NCBI GenBank assembly: GCA_003223215.1
Contig: QHYH01000092.1
Location: forward strand, 1 to 64,000
Length of the DNA: 64,000 nt
Origin: Acidobacteriota bacterium
Lineage (GTDB): Bacteria > Acidobacteriota > Terriglobia > Acidiferrales > UBA7541
Reading direction: 5' to 3'
Of the stretch, positions 43,817 to 52,570 are shown piece after piece. Position 1 is the first letter of the stretch, and every line of letters begins with the position of its first letter. A program made the translations under genes and the position numbers. Under the pieces are notes generated by a model, which had not been told where the DNA came from, ran no database searches, and worked only from the letters and a program-made list of their open reading frames with translations.

Positions 43817-45685
43817 ATGAGCTTCCGTACGAAACTCCTGCTCGTCGTGTTGCTGACCATCTTTGCGTCGGTGTCCGTGGTGGCTTACGCGGTGACGTAT
43901 TACACGCGCTCGGAGTTCGAAGCCATGGATGCGCAGCGCACCGAAGCGCTGGTAGCGCAGTTCCGTAAAGAATACGCACAACGTGGCGAAGAAATTGTTC
44001 GCCAAGTCGAAAACATCGCCAACGCAGAAATTACACTGCATACGGCGCTGGACGCCGAGCGGCCCAACGCGGATCTCTCGATTTATGTCAACGACGCGAA
44101 TGGGGCCGCCCAGGACCATGCCCTCGATTTAGTCGAGTTAGTCAATTATGACGGGACGGTAATTTCTTCGGCGCAAAACCCCTCACGGGTAGGCTACAAG
44201 AACGAGTGGGTCACTGCGAAGAGCGACTGGAGCGATGTCCCGGCTTTCTTGAAACGGGAAGAGACACCCACGGAAGTGGCGCTTTCGCTCTGCGCGGTAC
44301 GCATCCAGCCCAACGTTCCCAAGCCTTTCTACATCATTGGCGGCCGCCGCTTGGACAAAAATTTCCTGGCCTCGCTGGTTCTTCCCGCCGGAATGCGCGC
44401 GCTCATCTATACCAATCTCGATCCGTCTTTCGCGGCCGCTTCCCTGCTCGGAGAAAACATGGATACCGACCAGGCCGAACGATTCGCTCCACTGGTCCAG
44501 CACCTGCAAAAGGAGTCTCAACCGCAGCCCCTGGTCCGCACCATTGAGTGGTCCAGCAATCCGGCCGATGCCGAAACCTTTCACGCCATTCCCTTGCCGG
44601 GACAAAACAACGAACTGCTGGGCGTTTTTTTCGTGGGCAGCTCGAGAAAAGGGTTGGTGCTGCTGACCGAGCGAATCCTGAAAAGCGCTGCTGCGGTTGC
44701 CGCGGCCGCTCTTTTTGTCGGGCTCATCGTCAGTTTCTGGATTTCCGCGCGCATCACCAAGCCCGTCGAGGAACTTGCCGAAGGCGCCCGCGAAGTGGCT
44801 ACCGGTAGGTGGGACACGCGCATCGAAGTCCGCGGAATCGATGAAATTGGCCAGTTGGCCATCGCCTTTAACGACATGACGCGAACGCTGGCCTCGCAGA
44901 AAGAACGCTTGCTGCAGACCGAGCGGGTGGCCGCCTGGCGCGAGCTCGCGCGCCGCCTCGCCCATGAACTGCGGAATCCTCTCTTCCCCATGCAAATCAC
45001 GGTCGAGAATCTGCAGAAAGCCCGCCGGCTAGATGCCAGGCAATTCCTCGAAGTGTTCAACGAGTCCACCGCCACCCTGAAGGCGGAGCTCGCCAACCTG
45101 AACACCATCGTCGGCCGCTTTAGCGATTTCTCCAAAATGCCTGCGCCGAAATTCGTGCGCGTGAACGTGAACGAAGTCCTGCGCAACGCGTTACGCCTGT
45201 TCGAGCCGCAATTCACCGCGGTCGGCAAACCCACGATCACCAAAGAACCGTTCCTTGCCGATCCACTTCCTGAGATTGATGCTGATCCTGATCTGCTCCA
45301 TCGCGCCTTTCAAAATCTGGTGCTGAACGCCATGGACGCCATGCCTGCGGGCGGGACGCTCACGCTGCGCACTTCGGAACACAGCGGCAACGTGCGCATT
45401 GAGGTTGCCGACACGGGCAAAGGCCTGGCTCCGGAAGAATGCTCCCGCTTGTTCACCCCGTATTACACGACAAAACAAATGGGGACGGGTTTGGGCCTGG
45501 CGATCATTCAGTCCGTGGTCAGCGATCACCACGGAACCATTTCCGTGACCAGCGAGGAAGGCCGGGGCACCACGTTTCGCATCGAGCTTCCCCAGCGCCA
45601 GCCCGGCCAGAAAGGGAAGCCTCGCGAACCGGCTCCAGAACCCAAAAAAGACACGCCTTCCACTCTGGCTGCCGCTTCCGACTAG
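43817..45685 (+). CDS. NtrY-like membrane sensor histidine kinase
   Basis: A 622-residue kinase. Membrane segments at about residues 6-26 and 286-307 enclose an extracytoplasmic sensor of about 260 residues. A HAMP domain follows (ITKPVEELAEGAREVATG), then the dimerisation helix with the phospho-accepting histidine in LARRLAHELRNPLFPMQI (about residue 383). The ATP-binding domain has an N-box (FQNLVLNAMDAMPAGG), G1 (VADTGKGLAPEE) and G2 (GTGLGLAIIQSV). It phosphorylates the response regulator encoded 21 bp downstream. No PAS domain is evident, unlike canonical NtrY. Confidence 0.95.
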   Translation: MSFRTKLLLVVLLTIFASVSVVAYAVTYYTRSEFEAMDAQRTEALVAQFRKEYAQRGEEIVRQVENIANAEITLHTALDAERPNADLSIYVNDANGAAQDHALDLVELVNYDGTVISSAQNPSRVGYKNEWVTAKSDWSDVPAFLKREETPTEVALSLCAVRIQPNVPKPFYIIGGRRLDKNFLASLVLPAGMRALIYTNLDPSFAAASLLGENMDTDQAERFAPLVQHLQKESQPQPLVRTIEWSSNPADAETFHAIPLPGQNNELLGVFFVGSSRKGLVLLTERILKSAAAVAAAALFVGLIVSFWISARITKPVEELAEGAREVATGRWDTRIEVRGIDEIGQLAIAFNDMTRTLASQKERLLQTERVAAWRELARRLAHELRNPLFPMQITVENLQKARRLDARQFLEVFNESTATLKAELANLNTIVGRFSDFSKMPAPKFVRVNVNEVLRNALRLFEPQFTAVGKPTITKEPFLADPLPEIDADPDLLHRAFQNLVLNAMDAMPAGGTLTLRTSEHSGNVRIEVADTGKGLAPEECSRLFTPYYTTKQMGTGLGLAIIQSVVSDHHGTISVTSEEGRGTTFRIELPQRQPGQKGKPREPAPEPKKDTPSTLAAASD

Positions 45686-45706
45686 TGCGCCCAAAGGGAC
45701 CGACGC

Positions 45707-47095
45707 TTGCCCCGCAAAGCCCATCTCCTTGTGGTTGACGATGACCCGAACACGCTGGCATCGCTTTCGCGGGCCTTCCGGCTGGCCGGGCACGAAGCCA
45801 CGGTCTGCGACAACGCCAGCCGTGCCGTCGAGCTGCTTCGCGCCGAAAATTTCGACCTGATCCTTTCCGATGTCGTCATGCCCGGCAAGAGCGGAATGGA
45901 ACTGCTCGACGAGCTGAAGAAAGCGGGCGTGAAGACGCCCGTCGTCTTAATCTCCGGCCAAGCCAATATCGAAATGGCAGTAAAAGCCACACGGCTTGGC
46001 GCGCTCGACTTTCTGGAGAAGCCGCTCTCTACCGACAAGTTGCTCGTTACCGTCGAAAATGCTTTGCGCTTGACGCGCTTGGAAGACGAAAACCGCGAGC
46101 TGCGCCAGCGCCTCGGAAAACACGAATTGGTCGGCTCGAGTCCGGCCATGAAAAAGTTGCTGGCGCAAATCGCGCGCGTCGCGGCCAGCGAAACGCGCGT
46201 TTGCATCTTGGGCGAGACGGGCACCGGGAAAGAACTTGTCGCGCGCGCCATTCACGAAAAGTCGCCGCGCCGCGCCCATCCGTTCATCACCCTGAATTGC
46301 GCGGCCGTTCCCGCCGAGCTGATTGAATCCGAGCTTTTCGGCCACGAAAAGGGCTCGTTCACCGGGGCCGCTTCTCGCCATCTCGGCAAATTCGAACAAG
46401 CCGAAGCGGGCACGCTTTTCCTCGACGAAATCGGCGACATGCCCCTGGCCATGCAGGCGAAATTGCTGCGCGTGCTCGAGGAAAGCGAAGTTGAGCGCGT
46501 GGGCGGCGACAAACCGATCAAAGTCAACGTGCGCGTGCTGGTGGCCACGCATCGCCATCTCGAGGAACTGGTCAAGCAAAATGCCTTTCGCAGCGATCTG
46601 TTCCACCGCGTCTATGTGTTTCCCTTGGCGGTTGCTCCGCTGCGGGAGCGGCCGGAGGATTTTCCGGAGCTTGTCGCGCATTTCGCGCGGCAGCTGGCCG
46701 CGCAAAACGGCTGGAAGGAGAAAGGGTTCACTCCCGAAGCGATCGCGGAATTACGAACCTACGCGTGGCCGGGAAATCTGCGCGAATTGCGCAACGTGGT
46801 CGAGCGTCTGGTTTTGCTCGCATCCGAGCCGACCATTGGCGCCGCCGATGTTCGCCTGGCCCTGCCTTCCGCCGCTTCCCGCACCGGAGGCGGATCGCTA
46901 CGAGCAGCCACCGGTGCGGGAACTTTAGCCGAGCGCACCGAAGCGTTTGAAAGGGAAGTGCTGCTTGCGGAAATCCGCACTCATAATTTCCACATGACCA
47001 ACGTGGCGCGGGCGCTGGGGTTGGAACGTAGCCATCTCTACAAGAAATGCCAGCAGCTCGGCATTGACCTGCAAACCCTGCGCAAACCCGACTAG
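45707..47095 (+). CDS. NtrC-family sigma-54-dependent response regulator
   Basis: A 462-residue activator starting with TTG at 45707 behind an AAAGGGA ribosome-binding site. Receiver domain: acidic pair in VVDDDP, phospho-acceptor Asp in LILSDVVMPG (about residue 54), Lys in FLEKPLS. AAA+ domain: Walker A GETGTGKE, the sigma-54 contact loop as GSFTGA in place of GAFTGA, Walker B GTLFLDEIGD, and arginine finger region FRSDLFHRVYVF. A Fis-type helix-turn-helix ends it (MTNVARALGLERSHLYKKCQ). It pairs with the kinase upstream. I could not locate a matching -24/-12 promoter in the window. Confidence 0.95.
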   Translation: MPRKAHLLVVDDDPNTLASLSRAFRLAGHEATVCDNASRAVELLRAENFDLILSDVVMPGKSGMELLDELKKAGVKTPVVLISGQANIEMAVKATRLGALDFLEKPLSTDKLLVTVENALRLTRLEDENRELRQRLGKHELVGSSPAMKKLLAQIARVAASETRVCILGETGTGKELVARAIHEKSPRRAHPFITLNCAAVPAELIESELFGHEKGSFTGAASRHLGKFEQAEAGTLFLDEIGDMPLAMQAKLLRVLEESEVERVGGDKPIKVNVRVLVATHRHLEELVKQNAFRSDLFHRVYVFPLAVAPLRERPEDFPELVAHFARQLAAQNGWKEKGFTPEAIAELRTYAWPGNLRELRNVVERLVLLASEPTIGAADVRLALPSAASRTGGGSLRAATGAGTLAERTEAFEREVLLAEIRTHNFHMTNVARALGLERSHLYKKCQQLGIDLQTLRKPD

Positions 47096-47179
47096 ACAAC
47101 TTCCGGTGTAAAGGCGATGGCGCCTTGAACCAGAGCGTGCACCAGGCTCGTTAGGCTCGCCTCCGCGTCGAGCAGCACC

Positions 47180-47210
47180 CTGTAACTTATTCAACTAAAG
47201 TTAGTTACAG
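47180..47210. other. Nested dyad between the two-component operon and the xre gene
   Basis: CTGTAACT (47180-47187) and AGTTACAG (47203-47210) form an 8-bp stem around a 15-nt loop, which itself contains AACT-AA-AGTT (47193-47202). No T-tract follows, so it may be an operator or a weak terminator. It lies 85 bp after the response-regulator stop and 29 bp before the xre -35 box. Confidence 0.35.
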
Positions 47211-47238
47211 TACGTTCGAAAAGCCATAGCGATTTTGC

Positions 47239-47267
47239 TTGACACATAACAAATTGCAATACAGTAT
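47239..47267 (+). promoter_or_regulatory. Promoter of the xre / envelope-stress gene cluster
   Basis: Perfect TTGACA (47239-47244), a 17-bp spacer and CAGTAT (47262-47267, weak). The promoter sits in an AT-rich stretch and is interleaved with two ATTGCAAT palindromes. A CGGAG ribosome-binding site precedes the ATG at 47297. Confidence 0.6.
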
Positions 47268-47283
47268 TTGCATATTGCAATAT
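47253..47283. promoter_or_regulatory. Twin ATTGCAAT palindromes, candidate autoregulatory operators
   Basis: ATTGCAAT occurs at 47253-47260 (inside the promoter spacer) and at 47274-47281, where it extends to the 12-bp palindrome ATATTGCAATAT (47272-47283). The centres are 21 bp apart, about two helical turns, and they flank the -10 box. This is a typical layout for repression by the XRE protein encoded directly downstream. Confidence 0.6.
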
Positions 47284-47296
47284 CACGGAGTCCCCC

Positions 47297-47818
47297 ATGA
47301 AACTCGGCGACAAACTTCGCTCCCTGCGTGCGGTCGAGGGTTCGCTGCGCGGTTTGGGCCGCCCGCTCACCCAGCAGGAACTGGCTTCCGCCATGAAGAG
47401 GGAGATTGGGCGCGGCTTGAGCCAGGCGTACCTCTCGCAGATCGAAAGCGGCGCCCGGCCGCACCTGACGCACAAGACGCGCGATCTGCTGGCGCGCTTC
47501 TTCCGCGTCTATCCGGGATTTCTTGTGGACGATCCCGAGGGTTACACGCCGGGATTGCAATCGGAATTGCGGGCCATAGACGCGAAAGTGGATTCTTGGC
47601 TGTTTGCCGGGGCGGGGCAGTTTACCGCCGATCCGCAATTGCAGCGCGCGCTCATGACCATTGCCGAGGCGCCGGACTCGCGCAGGCCGCTCTTGCTGCT
47701 GGCCGAGATTCTTCGGACGCCGGGGCTCGTTGACCGCCTCGCGGAAGTGCTGCGGCCTGAAAACGAGGCAGGCGGCGGGCGGGATGGTGGCAGCCAGTCG
47801 TCCGAGCTTCGCAATTGA
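47297..47818 (+). CDS. XRE-family transcriptional regulator
   Basis: A 173-residue DNA-binding protein. The N-terminal helix-turn-helix (residues about 5-65: LGDKLRSLRA, LTQQELASAM, GLSQAYLSQIESGARPHLTH) is of the Cro/CI type but has an insertion before the first helix-turn-helix helix. The C-terminal part is helical without a known ligand domain. It heads a run of NfeD-like, flotillin, PspA and small membrane protein genes, and is likely to control that cluster and itself through the palindromes over its promoter. Confidence 0.85.
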   Translation: MKLGDKLRSLRAVEGSLRGLGRPLTQQELASAMKREIGRGLSQAYLSQIESGARPHLTHKTRDLLARFFRVYPGFLVDDPEGYTPGLQSELRAIDAKVDSWLFAGAGQFTADPQLQRALMTIAEAPDSRRPLLLLAEILRTPGLVDRLAEVLRPENEAGGGRDGGSQSSELRN

Positions 47819-47910
47819 GCCGGGGCGGTGTAAGGAGGATGTGCTGCTCGCATTCCAGCCCGCGCGGCGCAACGGAACGTTGCGGAAAAATGCCGCGTGC
47901 GAGGTGAGTT

Positions 47911-48507
47911 ATGACCTGGTCTGATTTTTATCTTTTCTGTTTTCTCGTGGGCTTTTCGCTGAGCGTCGTTTCGTTTCTCGCGGGCGCAGTCCACATCCAT
48001 CTGCCGGTCAAATGGCACCTGCCGTTTCATCTCGGACACCATTGGGGCGGCGGCCATGGCGGCGTGCGCGGAGCTTTCAAGGGAGCTGCCGAAATCTCCT
48101 GGTTCAACGCCTCCACGATCATGGCGTTTCTTGCCTGGTTTGGCGGGACGGGCTACTTGTTGACGCGCCACGCGCGTCTTCTCGCTTTGGCATCTCTCGG
48201 GATTTCCGTCGTCGCGGGGCTGTTCGCAGGCTGGGTGGTCTTTCGCTTCATGGTCAAGCTGGTGCAAAGGGACGACGCACCCATGACCACCGAAGACCGC
48301 CGCGTCGAGGGCGCCCTGGGAACCGTCAGCTTGCCCATCCGTGAAAACGGCACCGGCGAAATCATTTTCTCTCTTGGCGAAACGCGGCGCTGCGCCGGCG
48401 CGCGCAGTGGAGATGGCCGGCCTATCGAGAAAGGCGCGGAAATCGTCATCGAGCGCTACGAAAAGGGAATCGCGTACGTGAGAAGGTGGGAAGAGTTCTC
48501 GAAGTGA
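47911..48507 (+). CDS. NfeD-like membrane protein
   Basis: A 198-residue membrane protein with an N-terminal membrane segment (FYLFCFLVGFSLSVVSFLAG), a His/Gly-rich loop (HLPVKWHLPFHLGHHWGGGH), two more membrane segments (about residues 68-112), and a C-terminal OB-fold-like domain of the NfeD type (EGALGTVSLPIRENGTGEII, IERYEKGIAYVRRWEEF). NfeD proteins typically pair with flotillins in bacteria, and a flotillin gene follows here 73 bp downstream. Probable role: assembly or stabilisation of flotillin membrane domains. The histidine-rich loop is unusual. Confidence 0.8.
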   Translation: MTWSDFYLFCFLVGFSLSVVSFLAGAVHIHLPVKWHLPFHLGHHWGGGHGGVRGAFKGAAEISWFNASTIMAFLAWFGGTGYLLTRHARLLALASLGISVVAGLFAGWVVFRFMVKLVQRDDAPMTTEDRRVEGALGTVSLPIRENGTGEIIFSLGETRRCAGARSGDGRPIEKGAEIVIERYEKGIAYVRRWEEFSK

Positions 48508-48580
48508 CGAGCGAAGCGCGAGTTTGTCGGACTGAAGTACGACGCGATCGGTCCGTAAGGGTCAAATAAGGGAGGCGGTT

Positions 48581-50029
48581 ATGTTTGGGTTGCCAACAGA
48601 AGTGGTGGTCATGGCCGGATCACTGGTTCTCGGGCTCTTGATGATCATGATCGTCATCGCCCGCATGTACCGGAAAGTCGGCCCCAACGAGGCGCTCATT
48701 CGATACGGGATGGGCGGCACCGAAGTCTACTGCGGAAGAGGCGCGCTCATTTTCCCGATGGTACAGACGTGCCGGGATTTGTCGCTCGAACTCATGTCGT
48801 TCGATGTGGCGCCGCAGCAAAACCTGTACACCAAGCAGGGTGTCGCCGTCACCGTCGAAGCGGTGGCGCAAATCAAGGTGAAGTCCGATAAGGAATCGAT
48901 CCTCACCGCTGCCGAACAGTTCCTCAGCAAAGAACCGAACCAGCGGGAAGGCTTGATTCGCCTGGTGATGGAAGGCCATCTCCGCGGCATCATCGGCCAG
49001 CTCACCGTCGAGCAAATCGTCAAGGAGCCGGAAATGGTGGGCGACCGTATGCGCTCCACCTGCGCAGACGACATGAGCAAGATGGGGCTCGAGGTGGTCA
49101 GCTTCACCATCAAGGAAGTGCGCGACAAAAATGAATACATCACCAACATGGGGCGCCCGGACGTGGCGCGCATTAAGCGCGACGCGGAAGTTGCCACCGC
49201 GGAAGCCGAGCGCGACATTGCCATCAAACGCGCTGAAGCGCAACGCGCCGCGGCCGTCGCCAAAGCGTTGGCCGACCAGGAACGCGTCGCCGCGGAAACC
49301 GCTTCGCTTGCCAAGCAAGCCGAAGCGCAACGCGACCTGGACGTCAAAAAGGCCGCATTCCTCGAGGCCACCAAGAAAGTCCAGGCGCAAGCCGATAAGG
49401 CCTACGAAATCGAGACCAACGTCCAGCAGCAGCACGCCATTGCCGAGGCCGTGAAGGTTCAGCAAGTGGAGCGCGAAGCCCAGGTAAAAGTGCAGGAAGC
49501 GGAAATCGCGCGCCGCGAACGCGAACTCATCGCCACCGTGCTGAAGCAGGCGGAAATCGAGCGCCAGCGCATCGAGACGCTGGCCAACGCCGAACGCCAG
49601 CGGCTGATGAGCGAGGCCGAAGGCCGCGCCGCGTCCATCCGCGCGCAGGGCGAAGCCGAAGCCGAAATCATCTTCAAGAAGGGCGAAGCGGAAGCCAAGG
49701 CCATGAACATCAAGGCCGAGGCCTTCCAGGAATACAACCAGGCGGCCGTGTTCGACAAACTGATCACTGGCTTGCCGGATGTGGTGCGGGCGCTCAGCGA
49801 ACCGCTCAGCAAAGTGGACAAGGTGACCATCGTTTCTACGGGCGGCGATGGCGCAGCGGGCGCATACAAACTGACCGGCGACGTGACCAAGATCGTCGCT
49901 CAAGTGCCGGCGCTCTTTGAAGCGCTCTCCGGCATGCAGATGTCGGACCTGCTTAGCAAGGTGCGGTTGATTGGCGACAAGGCCCCGAGGCCGGAGCAGC
50001 CGCCGCTGCCCGCGCCCAAGAAGCAGTAG
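48581..50029 (+). CDS. Flotillin-family SPFH protein
   Basis: A 482-residue membrane-scaffold protein. One membrane anchor at about residues 8-27 (MAGSLVLGLLMIMIVIARMY) is followed by the SPFH/band-7 domain (KVGPNEALIRYGMGG through RPDVARIKRDAEVATAEAER, residues about 30-210). A long Ala/Glu-rich coiled coil (about 210-390) and a C-terminal oligomerisation region follow (ITGLPDVVRALSEPLSK). This is the YuaG/FloT layout. With the neighbouring NfeD-like and PspA genes it forms a membrane-integrity module. An AGGGAGG ribosome-binding site precedes the ATG. Confidence 0.93.
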   Translation: MFGLPTEVVVMAGSLVLGLLMIMIVIARMYRKVGPNEALIRYGMGGTEVYCGRGALIFPMVQTCRDLSLELMSFDVAPQQNLYTKQGVAVTVEAVAQIKVKSDKESILTAAEQFLSKEPNQREGLIRLVMEGHLRGIIGQLTVEQIVKEPEMVGDRMRSTCADDMSKMGLEVVSFTIKEVRDKNEYITNMGRPDVARIKRDAEVATAEAERDIAIKRAEAQRAAAVAKALADQERVAAETASLAKQAEAQRDLDVKKAAFLEATKKVQAQADKAYEIETNVQQQHAIAEAVKVQQVEREAQVKVQEAEIARRERELIATVLKQAEIERQRIETLANAERQRLMSEAEGRAASIRAQGEAEAEIIFKKGEAEAKAMNIKAEAFQEYNQAAVFDKLITGLPDVVRALSEPLSKVDKVTIVSTGGDGAAGAYKLTGDVTKIVAQVPALFEALSGMQMSDLLSKVRLIGDKAPRPEQPPLPAPKKQ

Positions 50030-50100
50030 GTCGAACTTCCGTCCCCCGGTGGGCCCGCGGGGGCCCAGCCGGGGACGCCAAGTGTTTCGGGGGGATGGAC

Positions 50101-50280
50101 ATGAACGGCAAGAAGAAGTTCCTGATCTTTGCGCTCCCCTTGGTGGTCGCATGGAGTGGGTTGCTGGGCCACTTTTGGAGCTACACGGTCTGCGCGTTAG
50201 GGAAAGCGGTCGCGGCCGGACTGTTGCTGGTCTTTTCAAAGTTTCTGGCGGGAATCACCGGTGTGCACTTTTTGTTTTGA
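50101..50280 (+). CDS. Small membrane protein, about 59 residues
   Basis: Two hydrophobic segments (KFLIFALPLVVAWSGLLGHF and AAGLLLVFSKFLAGITGVHF) make up nearly the whole protein. ATG 50101 or ATG 50095 is the start, behind a G-rich ribosome-binding sequence. Not recognised; its place between flotillin and PspA suggests a partner in the same membrane-stress module. Confidence 0.55.
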   Translation: MNGKKKFLIFALPLVVAWSGLLGHFWSYTVCALGKAVAAGLLLVFSKFLAGITGVHFLF

Positions 50281-50414
50281 ACCAGTAAGGGTTGGCGTGT
50301 TTACCTTGACCGCAAGCGAGCGACTTGGCCGTGCTGACCCGGCAGGCCAAGGTGGGAACGGGTGAACGACATTCGAGTGGTTGGGCAATGCAAGTCATCG
50401 AAAGGAGCTTCATC

Positions 50415-51089
50415 ATGGGACTCTTGGAACGAGTAAGCACTTTAATTCGCGCGAACATCAATGACCTGGTGGACCGCGCCGAAGATCCGGAGAAGCTGAT
50501 CAAGCAGGTGATCCTGGACATGGAGAATCAATATCTTCAGGTGAAAACCCAGGTCGCTGTCTCCATCGCCGACCAGCACATGCTCGAGAAAAGGCTGCGC
50601 GAGAACGAAGACATCGCCCGGGACTGGATGCGCAAAGCCGAAATCGCCGTGGATAAGCTCGAGGACGATCTGGCGCGCGCGGCCCTTGACCGCTTCCAGA
50701 CCTCGCAACGGCTGGCGCCGAGCTACCGCGAACAGGTGGAGGACCAGAAAGCGCAGGTGGAAGCCCTGAAAGGAGCGCTGATGAAACTGGAACAGAAACT
50801 CGAAGAAGCGAAGTCCAAGCGCGATTTGTTGCTGGCGCGGCATCGCCGCAGTTTGTCGCTCGGCAAAGCGGCGCACGCACAAACCATGCTGGGCGACGAT
50901 TCGAAGAGCGCCACGTTCGACCGTCTGAAACAGCGCGTGGCTCACAGCGAAGCCGTGGCCACCGCCGAGGTCGAGCTGCTCACCGACGACGTGGGCGACC
51001 GTCTGACGCGCCTCGACCGCGACGCCGAAGTGGACCGCCTCCTGGCTGAGCTAAAGGCCCGCCGCGGCTTGCCCGAAAAAGTCGACTGA
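50415..51089 (+). CDS. PspA/IM30-family membrane-stress protein
   Basis: A 224-residue, almost entirely helical protein starting at ATG 50415 with an AAAGGAG ribosome-binding site (the frame extends upstream without support). The N-terminus MGLLERVSTLIRANINDLVD followed by DPEKLIKQVILDMENQ is diagnostic of PspA/Vipp1. Coiled-coil helices run to about residue 185. PspA oligomerises on stressed membranes and limits proton leakage. No pspB, pspC or pspF homologue is seen; regulation probably falls to the XRE protein at the start of the cluster. Confidence 0.93.
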   Translation: MGLLERVSTLIRANINDLVDRAEDPEKLIKQVILDMENQYLQVKTQVAVSIADQHMLEKRLRENEDIARDWMRKAEIAVDKLEDDLARAALDRFQTSQRLAPSYREQVEDQKAQVEALKGALMKLEQKLEEAKSKRDLLLARHRRSLSLGKAAHAQTMLGDDSKSATFDRLKQRVAHSEAVATAEVELLTDDVGDRLTRLDRDAEVDRLLAELKARRGLPEKVD

Positions 51090-51275
51090 CCAATCCGCGG
51101 AAAGACGGCTGCTGGGACGCAACATGGCCGCTTGGTGCCGGGACCCGGCATCATTGTCGGCGTCTAATTCGGTAGCGCTCGGGGGACGCCCTAGATTTGT
51201 ATGCGGCCGTTGCCCCGCGCTGCGCAACTCCGTTCCCCTTTTTGATCGACTCTGTCAACGAAGGGAGAGAAAGCC

Positions 51276-51542
51276 ATGAAAGCGTACGCTACGTTTCCTC
51301 GCCACCGGTTCGGCGAAGTGGTTGCTCGCACCAATGAGGACCGCCATCCATTGCAAGTGGTTCCCTATGGCAGGTTTGGCGCGGGCGTGTGGACCGGCCA
51401 TCCCATTGAATTGGTAATCGTCTTGGGTATCTTGCTTGTCGGGCTGATCGGCATTCCCGCGTGGCGATGGTTCTTTGGTGCCACGCTTCTGGTGGGCGGC
51501 CTGGTCGGCTATTTCCTCCGGCGCCGCGACCGCGCGGTGTAA
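51276..51542 (+). CDS. Small membrane protein, 88 residues
   Basis: ATG 51276 has an AAGGGAGAG ribosome-binding site. A polar N-terminal half (about 40 residues) is followed by two hydrophobic segments (IELVIVLGILLVGLIGIPAW and FFGATLLVGGLVGYFL) and a basic end (RRRDRAV). Not recognised. It lies 186 bp downstream of pspA and may be the last member of the membrane-stress cluster. Confidence 0.65.
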   Translation: MKAYATFPRHRFGEVVARTNEDRHPLQVVPYGRFGAGVWTGHPIELVIVLGILLVGLIGIPAWRWFFGATLLVGGLVGYFLRRRDRAV

Positions 51543-51803
51543 CACGCCTAGCGTGATTGCAGAAGCATGTACTGCAGCGGAAGGAAGCAGACCTCGATGC
51601 CATCGGAAATGCCGAAGGCCTCGAGGCGATGCCATCGACCTCAAAAACCCATCAGCGCCGCGGTCCACCCACCTGCTCTCGATTCCGGCACCTCGCGGAA
51701 CGCGACCGAGTTCCGGAGACTGTAGCACGCCCACGCGGCAGGAGGCGGGCTCCCGGTGCGGAAAAAGTAGGCATCGATTCTCCCATCGTGCGAAAATAGC
51801 CGC

Positions 51804-52568
51804 GTGAATCCCTTGCTGATTTCCGCGCCGGCAGCCTTCCTTGTGACGGGAGGCGTTGCCGCCTACGGCGCGGTGTTTCCACGCTCGCAACTGTTTGGGC
51901 CGACGATTTACCGGACCAATTCTCCGCGCAAGCTGGCGATCACCTTCGACGACGGGCCCAATCCCGCCATCACGCCGCAGTTGCTCGATTTGCTGGACCG
52001 CTATCAGGCCAAGGCCACTTTTTTTCTGATTGGTCGCTTCGTCCGCGAATGCCCCGACCTGGCGAAAGAAACCGTCGCCCGAGGGCACGCCGTCGGCAAC
52101 CACACGGAATCGCACCGGAACCTCTTCAAGCTCGGTCCTGCTCAAGTTACCGTCGAATTGCGGCTCTGCCACAACGCCATTGCGAATACCCTCGGCGCTC
52201 CCGCGAAGTGGTTTCGTCCGCCCTATGGCTTTCGCAATCCGTGGGTGATACCTGCAGCCCAAGCGCTCGGCTGCAAAACGGTCATGTGGACGCTGATTCC
52301 CGGCGATTGGCTGGAGCGGCCCGCGGAATGGCTGATTCGTCGCATGCGGCCCATCACCGAACACGCCGAGCGTAACGCGACCGGCGGCCGGGCAGCCAGC
52401 ACTCGCGGCACTGGCGACGTTCTCTGCTTGCACGACGGCTCATACCGCGAGCTCAATGCCGACCGCACCCGGACGCTCGCCGCGCTCGAGCATTGGCTCC
52501 CTCGCTGGCGAGACCTGGGCCTCGAGTTTGTTACAATGAATGAAGCAGTGAGTACTTCTGCTGCTTAG
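51804..52568 (+). CDS. Polysaccharide deacetylase (NodB homology domain), membrane-anchored
   Basis: A 254-residue enzyme of carbohydrate esterase family 4, which removes N-acetyl groups from peptidoglycan, chitin-like or other glycans. The N-terminus has a membrane anchor or signal (LLISAPAAFLVTGGVAAYGA). The five motifs are present: TFDDGP (metal and base Asp), HTESH (metal His pair), RPPYG, a downstream tryptophan segment (VMWTLIPGDWLER) and CLHDG near the C-terminus. The start is GTG at 51804. It is followed after 2 bp by a zinc-ribbon gene. Confidence 0.92.
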   Translation: MNPLLISAPAAFLVTGGVAAYGAVFPRSQLFGPTIYRTNSPRKLAITFDDGPNPAITPQLLDLLDRYQAKATFFLIGRFVRECPDLAKETVARGHAVGNHTESHRNLFKLGPAQVTVELRLCHNAIANTLGAPAKWFRPPYGFRNPWVIPAAQALGCKTVMWTLIPGDWLERPAEWLIRRMRPITEHAERNATGGRAASTRGTGDVLCLHDGSYRELNADRTRTLAALEHWLPRWRDLGLEFVTMNEAVSTSAA

Positions 52569-52570
52569 CC

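Noticed and set aside
43398-43820. 140-codon plus-strand frame before the sensor kinase gene
   Set aside because: No motif, signal or ribosome-binding site; composition like non-coding DNA.
48620-50239. 539-codon minus-strand open frame
   Set aside because: Antisense to the flotillin gene; repetitive composition comes from the coiled-coil codons.
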